This document shows, piece by piece, positions 34,259 through 45,936 of a stretch of 64,000 nucleotides of DNA. Numbering within the stretch: the first letter of the stretch is position 1; each line of letters starts with the position of its first letter. Location of the stretch: positions 3,665-67,664 of the forward strand of contig JAHWDD010000003.1 of NCBI GenBank assembly GCA_023897205.1, in the 5' to 3' direction. This stretch comes from Exophiala sp. HKRS030 (lineage: Eukaryota > Ascomycota > Eurotiomycetes > Chaetothyriales > Herpotrichiellaceae). The notes under the pieces are model-generated. The model made no database searches and was not told the origin of the DNA. It worked only from the letters and a program-made list of their open reading frames with translations. A program made the translations under genes and the position numbers.

Positions 34259-35938
34259 ATGGTTGCTTGTAAGAGTTCGCACTTTGACACAACATATGAT
34301 GTGGTAGTAGTCGGCTCTGGTGGTGCCGCGTTAGTGGCTGCTGTCACGGCGGCCAAGAAACATGGGCTTAGTGTTCTGGTGACTGAGAAATCAAGGTGGT
34401 TTGGAGGCACTACGGCCTTCTCTGGAGGCGGCGCATGGATTCCTGCGAATCATCTTCAACCGAGTCTAGGGTTTTCAGACAGCAAAGAGAAGGCCGAAAA
34501 ATACATCCGTGGGATGATGGGAGAGCTTTATGATGAACGAACAGTCGCGAGCTTCCTAGAAAATGCCCCGAAAATGGCCAAGTGGCTTGAAGACGAAACA
34601 GCGCTTGGATGGACGGGAGTGCCTATGGTTGATTTCTACAGTTCCGCCGAGGGAGCAGTTCCGGGACGAATGCTTCTGCCCAAGTCTTTCGATGGTCGTA
34701 AGCTTGGTCGGACGGTTCAGGACATACGATACACATTGCAAGGTTGGAAAGCCTTCGACTCGATGCAAGTCTCTGCGGAAGAGATTCCAATGATGACACA
34801 TCCTTTCGCAAGCCTTGGAAGTTTCATCCATGTCGTGAGCAAGCTGCTACGGTACTGGAGAGACAGAATACGCCATGGGAAAGGGACTTTCCTCGCCAAT
34901 GGTAATGCAATGATCGGCAGTTTGATATATACGCTACAACAAGTGAAAGGCGAGCTATGGAACAACTCACCCGCCACCAAAATCATCATGGACGGCGGCC
35001 GAGCTACAGGAATCGTCATCGACCGCAAGGCCCAAGGCTCCGTCCGTGTGCGCGCGAGTAAGGGCATCGTCCTGGCCAGTGGAGGCTTCGGACGGGCAGG
35101 ACAGGCGCACTTATATGGCCCGCGTGAATACTGCATGTCCCCCGCAAGCAATTTGGGAGACGGCATACGCATTGCCACCGACGTCGGCGGCACCTTGTCA
35201 AAGCCAATTGCTGACAGCGCGCTTTATGTACCGATTTCAACGTACCGTCCCAAAACGGGACCGGTTCGACTATTTCCTCACTTTGGTCAGGATCGCAGCA
35301 AGCCCGGCTCGATTATAGTGGATGTCCATGGAAAACGATTCATTAACGAGAGTGAAGGATACCACCAATTTGGGCAAGAAATGCGTGCATTAAGTATGGA
35401 CCACTGTTATTGCATCGTCGACAGGCGTTTCTTGCGAAAGTACGGCCTCGGGTTTCAATTACCTGCTCCCTACCTCCTTAGCAGGACACTCTCGCAACGA
35501 TATTGGGTGTCGGCTCCGACAATCCCTGAGCTGGCGAAAAAGCTTCACCTTCCTGTCGACAACTTAACGGCAACGGTGCGGAGGTTCAACAAATATGCTA
35601 TTAAAGGGGAAGATCCCGACTTCCACCGGGGTGAACGGTTATGGGACAATATGTTTGGAGATCTCGAGAACAAGCCGAACCCGAACCTACGACCCTGTGA
35701 TCAGGCGCCCTTTTATGCTGTGAAGTTATATCCAGGCAATGCGAGCACGCTTCACGGTTTGGAGACCAATGAATATGCTCAAGTTCTCGACAAGGCTGGA
35801 AGCCCCGTGCCAGGTCTCTATGCCTCCGGCAATGACAATAATTCCATCTGGCGCGGTACCTATCCCGGGGGCGGTTCTTCTATAGGCCCTGGAACTGTGT
35901 TTGGATATGTAGCCGCAAATCAGATCGCGTCACAATGA
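34259..35938 (+). CDS. FAD flavoprotein, 3-ketosteroid dehydrogenase / fumarate-reductase family, 559 aa
   Basis: A single exon from the ATG at 34259 (MVACKSSHFDTTYD). The N-terminal FAD-binding motif is VVVGSGGAALVAAVTAA (about 16-32), followed by EKSRWFGGTTAFSGGGAWIP, the diagnostic GGTT..SGG segment of this family. GIVLASGGFGR and FINESEGYHQFGQEM lie in the middle. The C-terminal flavin loop is GTYPGGGSSIGPG (about 536-548), where KstD enzymes carry a catalytic Tyr. Members dehydrogenate or reduce C-C bonds next to a carbonyl, for example delta-1 dehydrogenation of 3-ketosteroids. The exact reaction cannot be told from sequence alone. It is the third redox enzyme in a row and fits a pathway acting on an alicyclic ketone. 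Confidence 0.85.
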   Translation: MVACKSSHFDTTYDVVVVGSGGAALVAAVTAAKKHGLSVLVTEKSRWFGGTTAFSGGGAWIPANHLQPSLGFSDSKEKAEKYIRGMMGELYDERTVASFLENAPKMAKWLEDETALGWTGVPMVDFYSSAEGAVPGRMLLPKSFDGRKLGRTVQDIRYTLQGWKAFDSMQVSAEEIPMMTHPFASLGSFIHVVSKLLRYWRDRIRHGKGTFLANGNAMIGSLIYTLQQVKGELWNNSPATKIIMDGGRATGIVIDRKAQGSVRVRASKGIVLASGGFGRAGQAHLYGPREYCMSPASNLGDGIRIATDVGGTLSKPIADSALYVPISTYRPKTGPVRLFPHFGQDRSKPGSIIVDVHGKRFINESEGYHQFGQEMRALSMDHCYCIVDRRFLRKYGLGFQLPAPYLLSRTLSQRYWVSAPTIPELAKKLHLPVDNLTATVRRFNKYAIKGEDPDFHRGERLWDNMFGDLENKPNPNLRPCDQAPFYAVKLYPGNASTLHGLETNEYAQVLDKAGSPVPGLYASGNDNNSIWRGTYPGGGSSIGPGTVFGYVAANQIASQ

Positions 35939-37888
35939 TTCGCGGAGCTGCAAATTGTATTATAGCCGTGAAATACCTACGCCAATGTAAGCTTAGTAGC
36001 TATGCTTGCTACTGATTCATAGAGATTAAAATAACCCTCACCGGACCGAATCATCACATGGACAAGATGCAATCTCTTCACCGCCCCATAGGGAGCCGAG
36101 GCACGAGAAACCACAAGCCTAAGACTCGAGGGGCCCGCATACATTAAAGTCGAGTTGCTGACGGAGGTCTGGGACGCGTTAGTGGAATCCCGCGAGCAGA
36201 AAAAGCAGAAGGTCAGAGCTAATGTGAGTGTCGATGAAATCGCTATGAGTCTGCTGCGCCATAGATGTGAAGCCCTATACGAATTCTTGTAGGTGCGTTG
36301 TGTTCGAGCCACATCGAATTTTGGGTGGATTGTTAAGGTTTGAAGATAGAAGGGATCAGAGTGAGGATTGTGCTAGATAGCAGCAGCGTGAAGAGAGAAG
36401 GTGATGGCTAGTATGAGGAGGTTGCTATGGAGCGAATTAGAAGTATCATATGAGTGTTAAATGTTAGGAGGCCATCTTTTCCTTGTCAGCGTTCATGAGC
36501 CCAGGGTATCAAGATATTAAAGTAGTCCCTCCACGCCAAAATATTACCATGATATATTTTTATTATTACATTATCTACGGAGTACTTTAGGAAGAAATCC
36601 ACAGGAGTAATCAGATAGATAATCTGGCTAATGATACCCTTAACGGCTAACTTTGGCCACACTATAGTTAAGGACCTAATGTGCCACAGCTAATAGCGAT
36701 AATATCTTAGTAAACTATTCTAGATATCTTATGTACCTTCACATCGAGATTTTCCTTACTTTTCTAAGGCCAATAATAATGGCTAGTAAGGTTAGTAAAA
36801 TATGCTTATAGTCTAGCTAAAGTAAGGCTATAGACCTCTTCCTTATCTCTTATTCTGAGGGTAATTATGTTACTTATTTAGTATTATGTACCTAAGGCTT
36901 ATAGTCACTAAAGAATAACGCACTTATACTCAAGGAAAAGAAGACTTATCTCATTACCTAGGTGCCTAGTTACACGTTATATATCTCTGTGTGTGCCTAC
37001 TTAGTACTATTTACTCATTTTAATGCCATGACTAAGACACTTATACCGTCCCACACACATACTTGCCACAGCTAATTAATGGCTACTAGGAGACACCTCC
37101 ATTATTTCCCAGTATAATATAAGGAGGTCTTTACCCCCCTTACGAGCTAACACTCCTTAAGCTCTCTAAGTTCTTATTTAGCTATCACTTAGCTAGTCAT
37201 TTATTAATAAAGGCCTATTACGCTATGCTCTTCCCTATTACGATATGACCTAGTCCTCTTAACAGCCTAGAGTTCTCTCTCTTTATCACATACACCTTAG
37301 AGCTAAGCCTTACCGTTCTCTATTAATGACATTTCTGCGATACTACTGCATTGGCCTTATTCGTCGATATCAATTGACGTTCGTTCGTCAGACGCATTCG
37401 ATATAAAGAGGAAAAAAGAGTTAAATGAGTAGCGACTAGTGTAATAAGATCATTAGTAGAAAAAATCGCGCCAAGATTCGATGAGTTCTAAGCGCGAGGC
37501 GACGAAAACGAGGCGACAACACTCATCGTACTGAAATGCTCAGAGCATATCGATGGGTTTCGTCAGGTCGGCTGATAGGGTTCCGTCGGGTCGGTGGGTA
37601 GGTGCGCGTGGGAGACTTGTATATTTCTCGTGCGAGAAACTCGCGCGACCATGATGGATACAAGTATTTACTCGCAGATGAAGACCCACGTGACAATGTA
37701 ACTAAGTCGTACCAAATCATTTGGTCCTCGGTTCTACGGGACGAGTGGCCGGACTGCTTAATAAAACAAGCAGATTTTTGCGAACTTGAACTACATTCGC
37801 TACCCCGCTCTGCGCAGCTACTTCCCAGGAATATGAGCTCCGTACCGCCTACGAGTCTTACTTTTTCGCATCAAAGCTGATCATCAAG
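35939..37888. other. Intergenic region containing a small AT-rich RIP patch (about 36480-37400)
   Basis: The flanks have normal composition with short unsupported frames (35977-36312 minus, 37602-37880 plus). The centre is AT-rich and stop-dense like the large RIP blocks. The string GCCACAGCTAAT occurs twice (near 36680 and 37066), perhaps from a repeat inside the dead element. The last part serves as the 5' region of the regulator gene. Confidence 0.55.
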
Positions 37889-40319
37889 ATGGGTAGGAGC
37901 TCGGACAGAACAGCCCAGGCACCCCAGCCAAATCGAGTCGATGAAAAGAGAAGGTTGGAGGATGGCGATGAGCCGACCAGCGTCCGCTCGAAACGGCGTG
38001 GGTATACCATGGTTGCATGGTCTCTGAAATTGCTCTCAGCGTACATGACCGGACGCTGACTGTTTCTCTTAGCAATGAATGCAAGCGTCGCAAAGTCAAG
38101 TGTAGCGGGTCGAAACCTTGCCAACGATGCGACAACCTGTCACTCGACTGCGTCTTCACTCGCAGTTATTACTCAAACTCCATCCGGGATAACGAGTAAG
38201 CAAACGCCGACGCCTAATTCCCAAAGGATCCAGGCTGACAGCTCTCAAGGGAATTCATCCAAATGAGAAATCAAATTGCGTTCCTGCAGAACCAGATCAA
38301 CGACCTCAGCAACAGTCGCAGCGACCCAAGCACACCTCCTGTGCCCAACGACCGCAACGAGGGTCACTTGGTGGCTTCGTCGATGTCCAAAACCCTGAGG
38401 ACGGTCCCTGCTGGGTCGCCAGGCTTGGTGGACACAGATATCGCGCAATTCCATGGACCTACGAGTTCCATGTACGGCTTCGACATTGCTAATTCCACCC
38501 TGCAGAGCATGGGAATCACACCCGCGCCGTCCGACCCGGGGCCTCTTCCCGAGACGAGGAGTACGTGCACACCACCCAAATCTTCCTTGGCTATCGAACT
38601 GTCCGGCGACCCTTTATGGGCTGTCAACCAAGCAGAAGCCATTCGTCTGTGCAAGGTATATGACGAGGAAATTGGGATCATGTATCCCCACATTGACATG
38701 GCCAAGGTTTTCAGACACGTCCATGCCCTGTTCACATGTACACATGTCACCATCTCCGTCCCGGATGGATCAGGACAGTTGTATTTTCAGGGAACCGATC
38801 CGCTCGACAATGAGGATGTCATAATTGTGAAAATGGTGGTGGCGATTGGGCTATTGCTGGTGAACAGTGGGAAGAGCGATCTCAGCCAGCAGCTGTACGA
38901 CTCGATCCAAGACAACATCAACGCAAAGATTCTGAGTGCGCTTAGTATCAGGTCGGTTACTCTCTTCATTTTGACGGTAAGGATCTCTGTGTCTTACTCC
39001 CTGCTACCTCTCTAAGGGTTGAAATGCAGGCCCACTTTCATTTCCAGAAGGATGAGGAGGCACAGGCATGGCGTTTTATAGGGATCGCGGCGCGACTGTG
39101 TTTAGAAATGGGGCTTCATCGCAGCGAGAATATCTCCAAATCCTTTCCCGACGAGGCTGATCGCCTGGAAGCAGTAAGAAACTTCTGGGTTGTGTACGCT
39201 CTCGATCGGCGCTACAGTTTTGGCACAGGGCTACCGTTTGCTTTGCAGGATCAACATCTCGATCGTTCCCTTCCCGGACCGGTAAGTCTAGGACCACATG
39301 TCTGACACGTCGGACTTTGTTGACATGGCCAGGACAATGCATTTCCCTATCTGAAGCATATAACCGAGTTCAACCACATCGCCGGCAAAGTTTGGCACGA
39401 AAACATGGTTTACAAACCGGACGATAAGGACAGGCGTGACGCGGTTGCCTTCTTGGACTACCAAATCTTACAGTGGTACTCTCAACTCCCCGAGTCGCTC
39501 ACATTTAGTAAAGATCTTCTTGTCGAGCAGCGAATTCCCAGACGCGGTGCGCGACGGCTTCGATTTCTCATGTACCTGCGGAAGAACCAGGCGAGAATGT
39601 CAGTCTACCGACCCATCCTGTACTCAGCCACGAGCATCAGAGAGAACCGACAGTTGGCCCAAGAGGTAGTCGACGTGGCCAAGGACACGATCCTAACCAT
39701 CTCTAGCATCAACGAGGTCTCGGATCTTTACAGCACGCAACAAGTCTGCTACAACTACTTTCTAGTCCAGGCTATGGCGGTCATCTTTCTTGCCGTATGT
39801 CACGCTCCAGCCGACTTCTGCGACCAGACGCGAGACGAATTCTGCACCGTGGTTGAGCTCATTAAGGGATTCAACACCAGCTCGTATATTGCCAAGCGAG
39901 TGTGGCAGACGATACGTAGACTCCGCGAGATTGGCGACAAGATTGGACTTCTCGCGCGCCGCGTTTCGGAGCCTGGGCATGACGCGCAACCGCATGACGC
40001 CGCGGCCGCAGCAGCAGCTGTCGCGGGCTTAAGCGCTCACCACCACCAGAAGATGGACGATCCTTTCAGCCTTGAACAGCCACACGCGGCCACGGGCCAC
40101 GAACTGGATTGCTGCCCCGAGGACGGCTATCAGATGAGTGGCGAGTTGACGAGTTTGTTTGCACTTGCCGGAGAGTACAGCGGACTGGGTCTAGCAATGG
40201 GCGACGACGATCATACCTATGCGGACGGGGACGGCCCCATGGGCAACAACGGCCAAGGAATGAGTGCACTGCTTGGAAGCCAACAAGAGTTTGCCCGGAC
40301 CCTTGAGCAGCTGTTTTGA
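37889..40319 (+). CDS. Zn2Cys6 transcription factor with Fungal_trans domain, 739 aa
   Basis: Five exons: 37889-38019, 38073-38195, 38250-38976, 39030-39281 and 39333-40319, all in phase. Intron 1 splits the zinc cluster; after joining it reads ACNECKRRKVKCSG then CQRCDNLSLDC, giving C-x2-C-x6-C-x5-C-x2-C-x6-C. A basic stretch precedes it (RSKRRGYTMV). The linker MRNQIAFLQNQINDL looks like a short coiled coil for dimerisation. The middle domain includes DEEAQAWRFIGIAARLCLEMGLHRSE, split by me here as DEEAQAWRF and LCLEMGLHR, and NFWVVYALDRRYSFGTGLP, typical of PF04082. The C-terminus is Ala/His/Gly-rich. It is convergent with the fumarylacetoacetase gene and is a good candidate to regulate this pair, by analogy with the homogentisate clusters of aspergilli. 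Confidence 0.9.
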
Positions 40320-40603
40320 GCTTGTGCGGCTCGTTACGGCCTACGTTAATGGTGTACTTTGTTCCCAACAGCTGATCCACGTGGAGATTTGGACAGGTGC
40401 TGGGCAGGAAGACGCAGAGATACAACTGGTCTTCTTCCTTGAGTATGTCCTGCTACGATAGAGTTTTCGAAACCTAGCAGTCGTACTCCGTACACATGAC
40501 TCTATCGATTGCCGATGCACCCCCTTTTCTTCCCCCTCTCCCTCTCCATCTCCCGCCCTAGCTAGGATGCGGTGCGCAAAATCTCGACATCCAGCTTCCG
40601 GGT

Positions 40604-42114
40604 TCAGTGAGTCTTCAACAACGCAGCTTCAATGGTCCCACGACATGATCCAAAGCCCACCAGATCCCGCGATCCAGCTGAAGTGCCACAACATCCCGTG
40701 ATGGTGATGGTATCGCCGTCTTGCAAGAACAATCTCTGCTCCTCCCCTCTCAGCTCGATGGCCGCCGTTCCGTTGCGATTCTGTTCGAGAAGACTACCTT
40801 GAGACCCGGGCGTCGAGCCGCTGATGGTTCCCGACCCGAGCAGGTCGCCGACGTTGAGAGGACAACCCGTGATAGTGTGGTGCGTCAGCATCTGCGGGAA
40901 GGACCAGAGTAGGTTTTTTGCGTTGGTGCACGTGATCGTCGTCCGGTGGCCGGCGGTTGCTGTGGTAGGAACAATGGGCATTTCGTCAGCGTTTTGTCTT
41001 GTTCAAATGGTAGTGTGGTTGCTGGGCCGCAATATCATTCTTCACGAGATTTGCTTGGGCGGGAGACAAAAAGAAAGGGGGAAGAGACAAAGGAAAAGGA
41101 GGGGCGAAGCAGTAGGAAGGGAACAAAGTCGCTGCGTTCAGGAAAGCCCTTACTTGTAAGGTCGACCTGGAGATCAATGTCCAAGGCCGTGTCCGCGCGG
41201 CTAGGGACCAGATACGGCGACAGCCTCGACTTGTTCTCCAGCCCCTTGGTGCGGAATGGTTCGAGGGCGTCGGCCAGAATGATCCACGGGCTGATGGTCG
41301 TGGCGAAATTCTTCGACCCAAAGGGCCCAAGCGGGACGTACTCCCACGCCTGTACGTCGCGGGCCGACCAGTCGTTCATCAAAACGTAGCCAAAGATGTT
41401 CTCCTCGGCCTGTGCCAGTGTCACAGGCTGGCCAAGCGGGTTCGCCGTGCAGACGAAGGCGGCGAGTTCGAGTTCGAAGTCGAGTTTGGCGCAGGGCCTG
41501 AATGTCGGCTCTTTGGGGTCCGATGCGGCATTCTGGAGGACCTGGCCCCATGGCCGGCGCACTGGCGTCCCGGATATCACGATGGACGAGGCGCGGCCGT
41601 GATAGCCGACCGGCAGGTGCGTGTAATTGGGCTGGAGCGCGTTGTTTGCCCCGCGGAACAGCACACCGACATTGTATGCGTGGTTGGCGCCGGCGTAGAA
41701 GTCTGTGTAGTCTCCAATGCTCATGGGGACATGAGTCCTGACATCGTCCAGCCGAAATAGACACCGTCGCCGTAGGGACTCATTGTTTTTGAGAATCTGC
41801 GCGTGGGGCGAGTCCTGGAGAAACATGCTACGGAGGTACGAGCGAACTTCGCGGTGCACCGCGCGACCCAGTGCTGCAAAATAATTGAGGACGGGTAGGG
41901 AGAAAGCGTTGTTGGCATGGGCTGAGAACGATTCCAGAGCTGCAAATCCGTTTTCTGCAGAGAATATGGCCAGATCCAGGACGTGGGATCCCACTGCGAC
42001 AGCCGCGTGACGCTCGGTCGAGTCGGGTGGACTGATGATGCCAAATGGGATGTTTGCGAGGGAGAAATGGGATCCCTCAGGGACGTCGAGCCACGAGGGA
42101 GTCGCCATGGCCAT
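40604..42114 (-). CDS. fahA: Fumarylacetoacetase, 438 aa
   Basis: Exon 1 (41154-42114) and exon 2 (40604-40959) are joined by a 194-bp intron with GTAAGG and CCACAG ends. The start MAMATPSWLDVPEG (ATG 42114, alternative 42108) leads into FSLANIPFGIIS, the standard N-terminus. Active-site elements are all present: the catalytic His in GANHAYNVG (about 145), the metal-binding glutamates in LDFELELAAF (about 213-215), the Asp in MNDWSARD (about 247) and the Lys in FGSKNF (about 267), then LTHHTITGC and DLLGSGTISG. The enzyme hydrolyses fumarylacetoacetate to fumarate and acetoacetate, the last step of homogentisate breakdown, in the cytosol. Length matches eukaryotic FAH. The homogentisate dioxygenase gene lies just upstream on the same strand. 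The symbol follows aspergillus usage. Confidence 0.95.
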
Positions 42115-42978
42115 CCGCTGGTCTAGTTTGTCAGGATGATGGACGGAATGAATGCTCGTAGACGAGGGGTTTTTCTCTTCATAGTCTCGCGACTGGAGGG
42201 ACTTACAGCTGGTGACTTTCAAACTTGTATCTTAGGATAGAAAAAGAAAGGCCAAGTGCGAGGAGCAAACGAGAGGCGGTGCTATATCGATGCTTGCTTT
42301 GGAGAGACGGCGATGGCTCCGTGAATTCCTGCCCAAAACATACTACGTAAACATCTGGTGCTCATTCCAGTAAGTCGACATAAGAGATCGGTCGGCTCAT
42401 TACGGTGGACTTCCGCGGGAGAAGGCTTCAGATTTTGCAACGTGCTCCATGGCCTGGGCACTATGCTCGTAAGGACGTGATACCATAAGGTTCGGAGGGT
42501 GGTGGCTCGACAGCGGAGACATCCGAACATGCACACGAAGTCCTTTTGTTGGACAGAGTGGCAAGGCGGCATTGCTCCGACTTTGAGTATCCCATGCGGA
42601 ACGCCTCCGGCGCAAGCATCTTAATGAAGCATCCCTACCCGAAACCTGTTGCACATGCGGCATATTTTTTTTGTTAGTCAGAACGTCAGATCCATCCCCA
42701 GGTACGTAGGATTCTGGTAGCCTTAGGCGAGGGTTGGTATTTGCGGTGGGAAGGCTAGAAACAAAGTCAGACCTAGTCCCTCTATTTGACATCGAACCCA
42801 CCACACGTACCGCGGGAGACGAAGCAAGTATTACGAGTTTGAGGACAAGTCGCTATCAAAAGACGACGGAAGCACGGTGAGGGTGATTAAGAAGAGGTGG
42901 CAGCCTTTACGTGGCAAGAAGTGGAACCTGTAAAGTACTGTACTATACTAATCGACCAACTGAACGGTGCGTCAGGCC
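42115..42978. promoter_or_regulatory. 5' region of fumarylacetoacetase and 3' region of homogentisate dioxygenase
   Basis: Between the two minus-strand genes there are 864 bp with only short frames (42282-42572, 42400-42804). It must hold the dioxygenase 3' end and the fumarylacetoacetase promoter. CGG triplets occur, but I do not see a clear paired regulator site. Confidence 0.4.
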
Positions 42979-44480
42979 TCAAAGGCTGCCAGAAGGGGCC
43001 TTGAAACGAGGCCGCAGCGACTCCCAGCTGTCTGCATTGTAGTTTTCCTGGACCTTGCGGCACGTTTCCAATCCCCAACCCGTCACCCCAACCATGTAGC
43101 AACTCTCGAACATGAAGGCCATGCTGCCTTGGCCGACCATCTGTGGACCCAATCGAGCGTCCGTCGCAGCCTCGAAGGTTTCCCGGTCCGGTCCATGGGC
43201 GCTCATAATATTGTGTAGACTCGCACCTGCCGGCTTGAAGCCTCCTCCAATCTTTGCGTCGTAGTCGCCATGAATGAGGCCCATGAACTCCGACATGGTA
43301 TTGCGATGGTACCAAGGAGGACGAAAGGTGTCTTCTTGCACCAGCCAGCGTGGGGGGAAGATGACAAAGTCGGCCACCGCGGTACCTGGTCGAGATGAGG
43401 GCGCGGTCAGAACCGTGAATATAGAGGGATCGGGGTCTGCGAGTGGGTAATGTGGTCAGCCGAGCTCGTGATTGCGCCCTTCTATTTCTTAAATGTCTTC
43501 CGGGCGCACGAGACAACTTACGGTCGAAGGAGATGCTCCCGATCGTGTTGAACCTTCCAAGGTCGTACTTGTACGGGTAATACCTTCCGTGCCACGCCAC
43601 GACGTCGAATGGAGTGTGGTTCTGTTGGGCCACAAAGAGCCGGTCGTTGAACTTGGCAATGACGTTCCACGGTGCCGCCGTAGTACCCGTTGTGGCCTCT
43701 TCAAAAGCCGCCCGAGGGGCTTGAAAGTCTCTCGCGTTGGCCAGTCCATTGGAGCCGATGGGTCCCAGTTCCGGCAGCTCAAGATGACCGGCCTCGTGGA
43801 GCTCGAGTATGTATCCTCTTATCGGACCCTCGGGGAGGGTCACGCGATACCTGACGCCTCGAGGCATCACACAGATCTCGTTGGGCCGGACGAGGAGCCT
43901 CCCCATCTCGGACTGGATGTCCATGACGCCGTGCTGAGGGACAATGAGGAAGTCTCCATCGGCAGAGTAGAAGGCGGTGTTCTCGTCCATGTCCCTGCCG
44001 GCCGTGTAGATCGAGATGCTGATCCCGGTCTTCAGGGCGATTTCTCCCGCACGCGCAACGACATTTCGGGCTCGAACCCAGTCGACACTTTCGTCGACAT
44101 CGAAAGGATCCCAGCGGAGCTGATTCGGTAGCTGGTGTACAATGTGATCTTGTGCTTCGTCCTCGGCAGAACGGGTGCTTGTGTAAGGCTTGAACGGTGC
44201 GTGTGCAGACGCTGGCAAAATCCGGTAGAGCCAAGACTGTAGATTCTCTTGCCTGGGAGCCGTGAACGCGGTCCCGGAGAACTTTTCTGCGTACAAGCCG
44301 TAGGGTGGCTTCTGAGGAGAATTGGCTCCTAGAGGCAACGAACCTGGCACCGCCTCTGACCTTCAACATGTAAGTACAATGCTCGGAAAGTTTTGGGTGT
44401 GAGAATAAGTACTCATGGTATGCCAGAAAACCGTTGTGATACTGATAGCGCTCCGGCGTAGTAAACTTGGTCGTTGGCAT
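42979..44480 (-). CDS. hmgA: Homogentisate 1,2-dioxygenase, 454 aa
   Basis: Three exons, in coding order: 44480-44413, 44360-43522 and 43436-42979. The joins give [13 protein letters not shown] and [13 protein letters not shown], as in the family. The start is [18 protein letters not shown]. Conserved blocks are [71 protein letters not shown] and [15 protein letters not shown]. Iron ligands are visible: His and Glu in [11 protein letters not shown] (about 345 and 351) and the second His in [12 protein letters not shown] (about 376). The enzyme opens the ring of homogentisate to maleylacetoacetate using Fe(II) and oxygen. Length and motifs indicate an intact enzyme. Maleylacetoacetate isomerase, the connecting step to fumarylacetoacetase, is not in the window. 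The symbol follows aspergillus usage. Confidence 0.96.
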
Positions 44481-45283
44481 CGTCCCTGATTTCGCTGGCC
44501 CTTTTCCCTCTTTTACTTCGGTACTGCTAGTTTGTGGTGTATCTGATGGTCCTGCGTGCTTGGTCACCAGGAATTGTTGGTCCAGTGTTCGTCTTGGGAT
44601 GATGTGTTCGGCTTCGCGACTATTTACCGTTCTGCGCTCGGCCCTCTAGAGGCCGGGGATGCGGCGCTCAAGTTCCAGAAGGCTCACATTTCGCCACTTT
44701 TCCGCGCATCTTTCACAGCCTGTCGCCTGCCCGTGTTGAAGCGGGCTCGAATTAATGGATCAAGAGGTTCCTGTTAGCTAGCTACGTTGCTTCCACAACA
44801 ACGACAGGAAATGGGGCGTCGATCCTGCGAGCGGAGCTTCCGTTCGAGAATAACGCTAGTCTCCACAATTTTATGCTCAACGGAGGTGCCTCCGTACCAA
44901 CTTGGTCGCCTCAAGAAGCCTTATTCAAATATCCGAATAGCCGATGGGGTGCTTTCCGAGTCTGGTCTGTTCCCAAAATTATCTTCATCTACGGATATTG
45001 ACATTGGAAGTGCGGTTATGCTTGCTTTGCCGCTTTGGAGCTTCTGAATGCAGTTACCGGAGTCGTGAGGGCTCCCAAAGGCATAACACCCTCTTTCCTG
45101 TATGCCTGTACATACATAGGATTTCTACTCTATGTCTCTGTATCATCGTTCACACGAGATTCAAGGCACCTTGTATGAAGTTACAGTACACCCAATATAA
45201 TCGACCGCTTGCAAGGTGCCTCGCTCGCTAGTGGGTGCCTAATTCCTGCATATTCTGGAGATTTTGCACGAACATGTGTGCCG
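44481..45283. other. 5' region of homogentisate dioxygenase, no gene seen
   Basis: Short plus-strand frames only (44556-44777, 44787-45047), without domains. The proximal part should hold the dioxygenase promoter. Confidence 0.45.
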
Positions 45284-45936
45284 CTAGCCAACGCCGCAGA
45301 CGTTCACTCTGGATATACAGCAGAATGTTTCGATTTCGTAGATGGCTCGCCAACAGTGCTTCCGAGTCTCGATTGTCCTTCGGGGAGCCTTGTGTAGATA
45401 AGAGCAGAGTCTACAAAATTGTGCATTAGTATGTTTCGATGCAGGTTGAGGGCGTGTGTCAACCGCAAGGCGCAACCACAAAGTGGCCACGCCAAACAAG
45501 GATCTCCCCGCTGGAGATAATAGCGCGCCTAATAGAATGCAAGTCTGTACTACTTCCACGAAGTCTTTAGTGTCGAAAAAATGTTTTCTGGTACCAGCTA
45601 CGTGTCTATATTTAGCTTCCTTAGCAGTGTTAATCTATGTCTAGTAACACGTTCAACAGCGATGGCCAAGATAGCGAGCTGGGTACTGACAAATCCGACA
45701 GGGAGTCGTACCCTCCTCCGGCCCTGTGCGTTGTATAGCAGTGCAAATATCTCCCAAAACTCGTCCCGATGGAAGGCGAGCCAAGATACTCGGTCATAAT
45801 AAATGTTGACAAGCAAATTGGCAATATCGCGCTCTGGTAGACAGAAAAATAGCTGGTTACGGAGCGCAGATAGCTTTGCGAGGAGTTTTTGTTGTGTCGT
45901 TCGAACTTGGAGTGACTTCACGGCGGTTGCTTCCAC
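45284..45936 (-). pseudogene. Remnant of a fungal-specific transcription factor (Fungal_trans part)
   Basis: The minus-strand frame 45936-45598 reads CLPERDIANLLVNIYYDR, VSWLAFHRDEFWEIFALLY and VSTQLAILAIAVER, which resembles the start of the PF04082 middle domain. After its stop, a second minus-strand frame (45559-45284) reads KDFVEVVQTCILLGALLS and LFGVATLWLRLAVD, as expected for the next helices of the same domain. The two are in different frames with no credible intron, no zinc cluster lies upstream and no C-terminal half downstream. I read this as a decayed or fragmentary regulator gene, possibly once linked to the homogentisate genes next door. Confidence 0.5.

Noticed and set aside
44565..44567. 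Longer N-terminus of homogentisate dioxygenase
   Set aside because: The extension starts at GTG and is low in family similarity; the ATG at 44480 gives the usual N-terminus.
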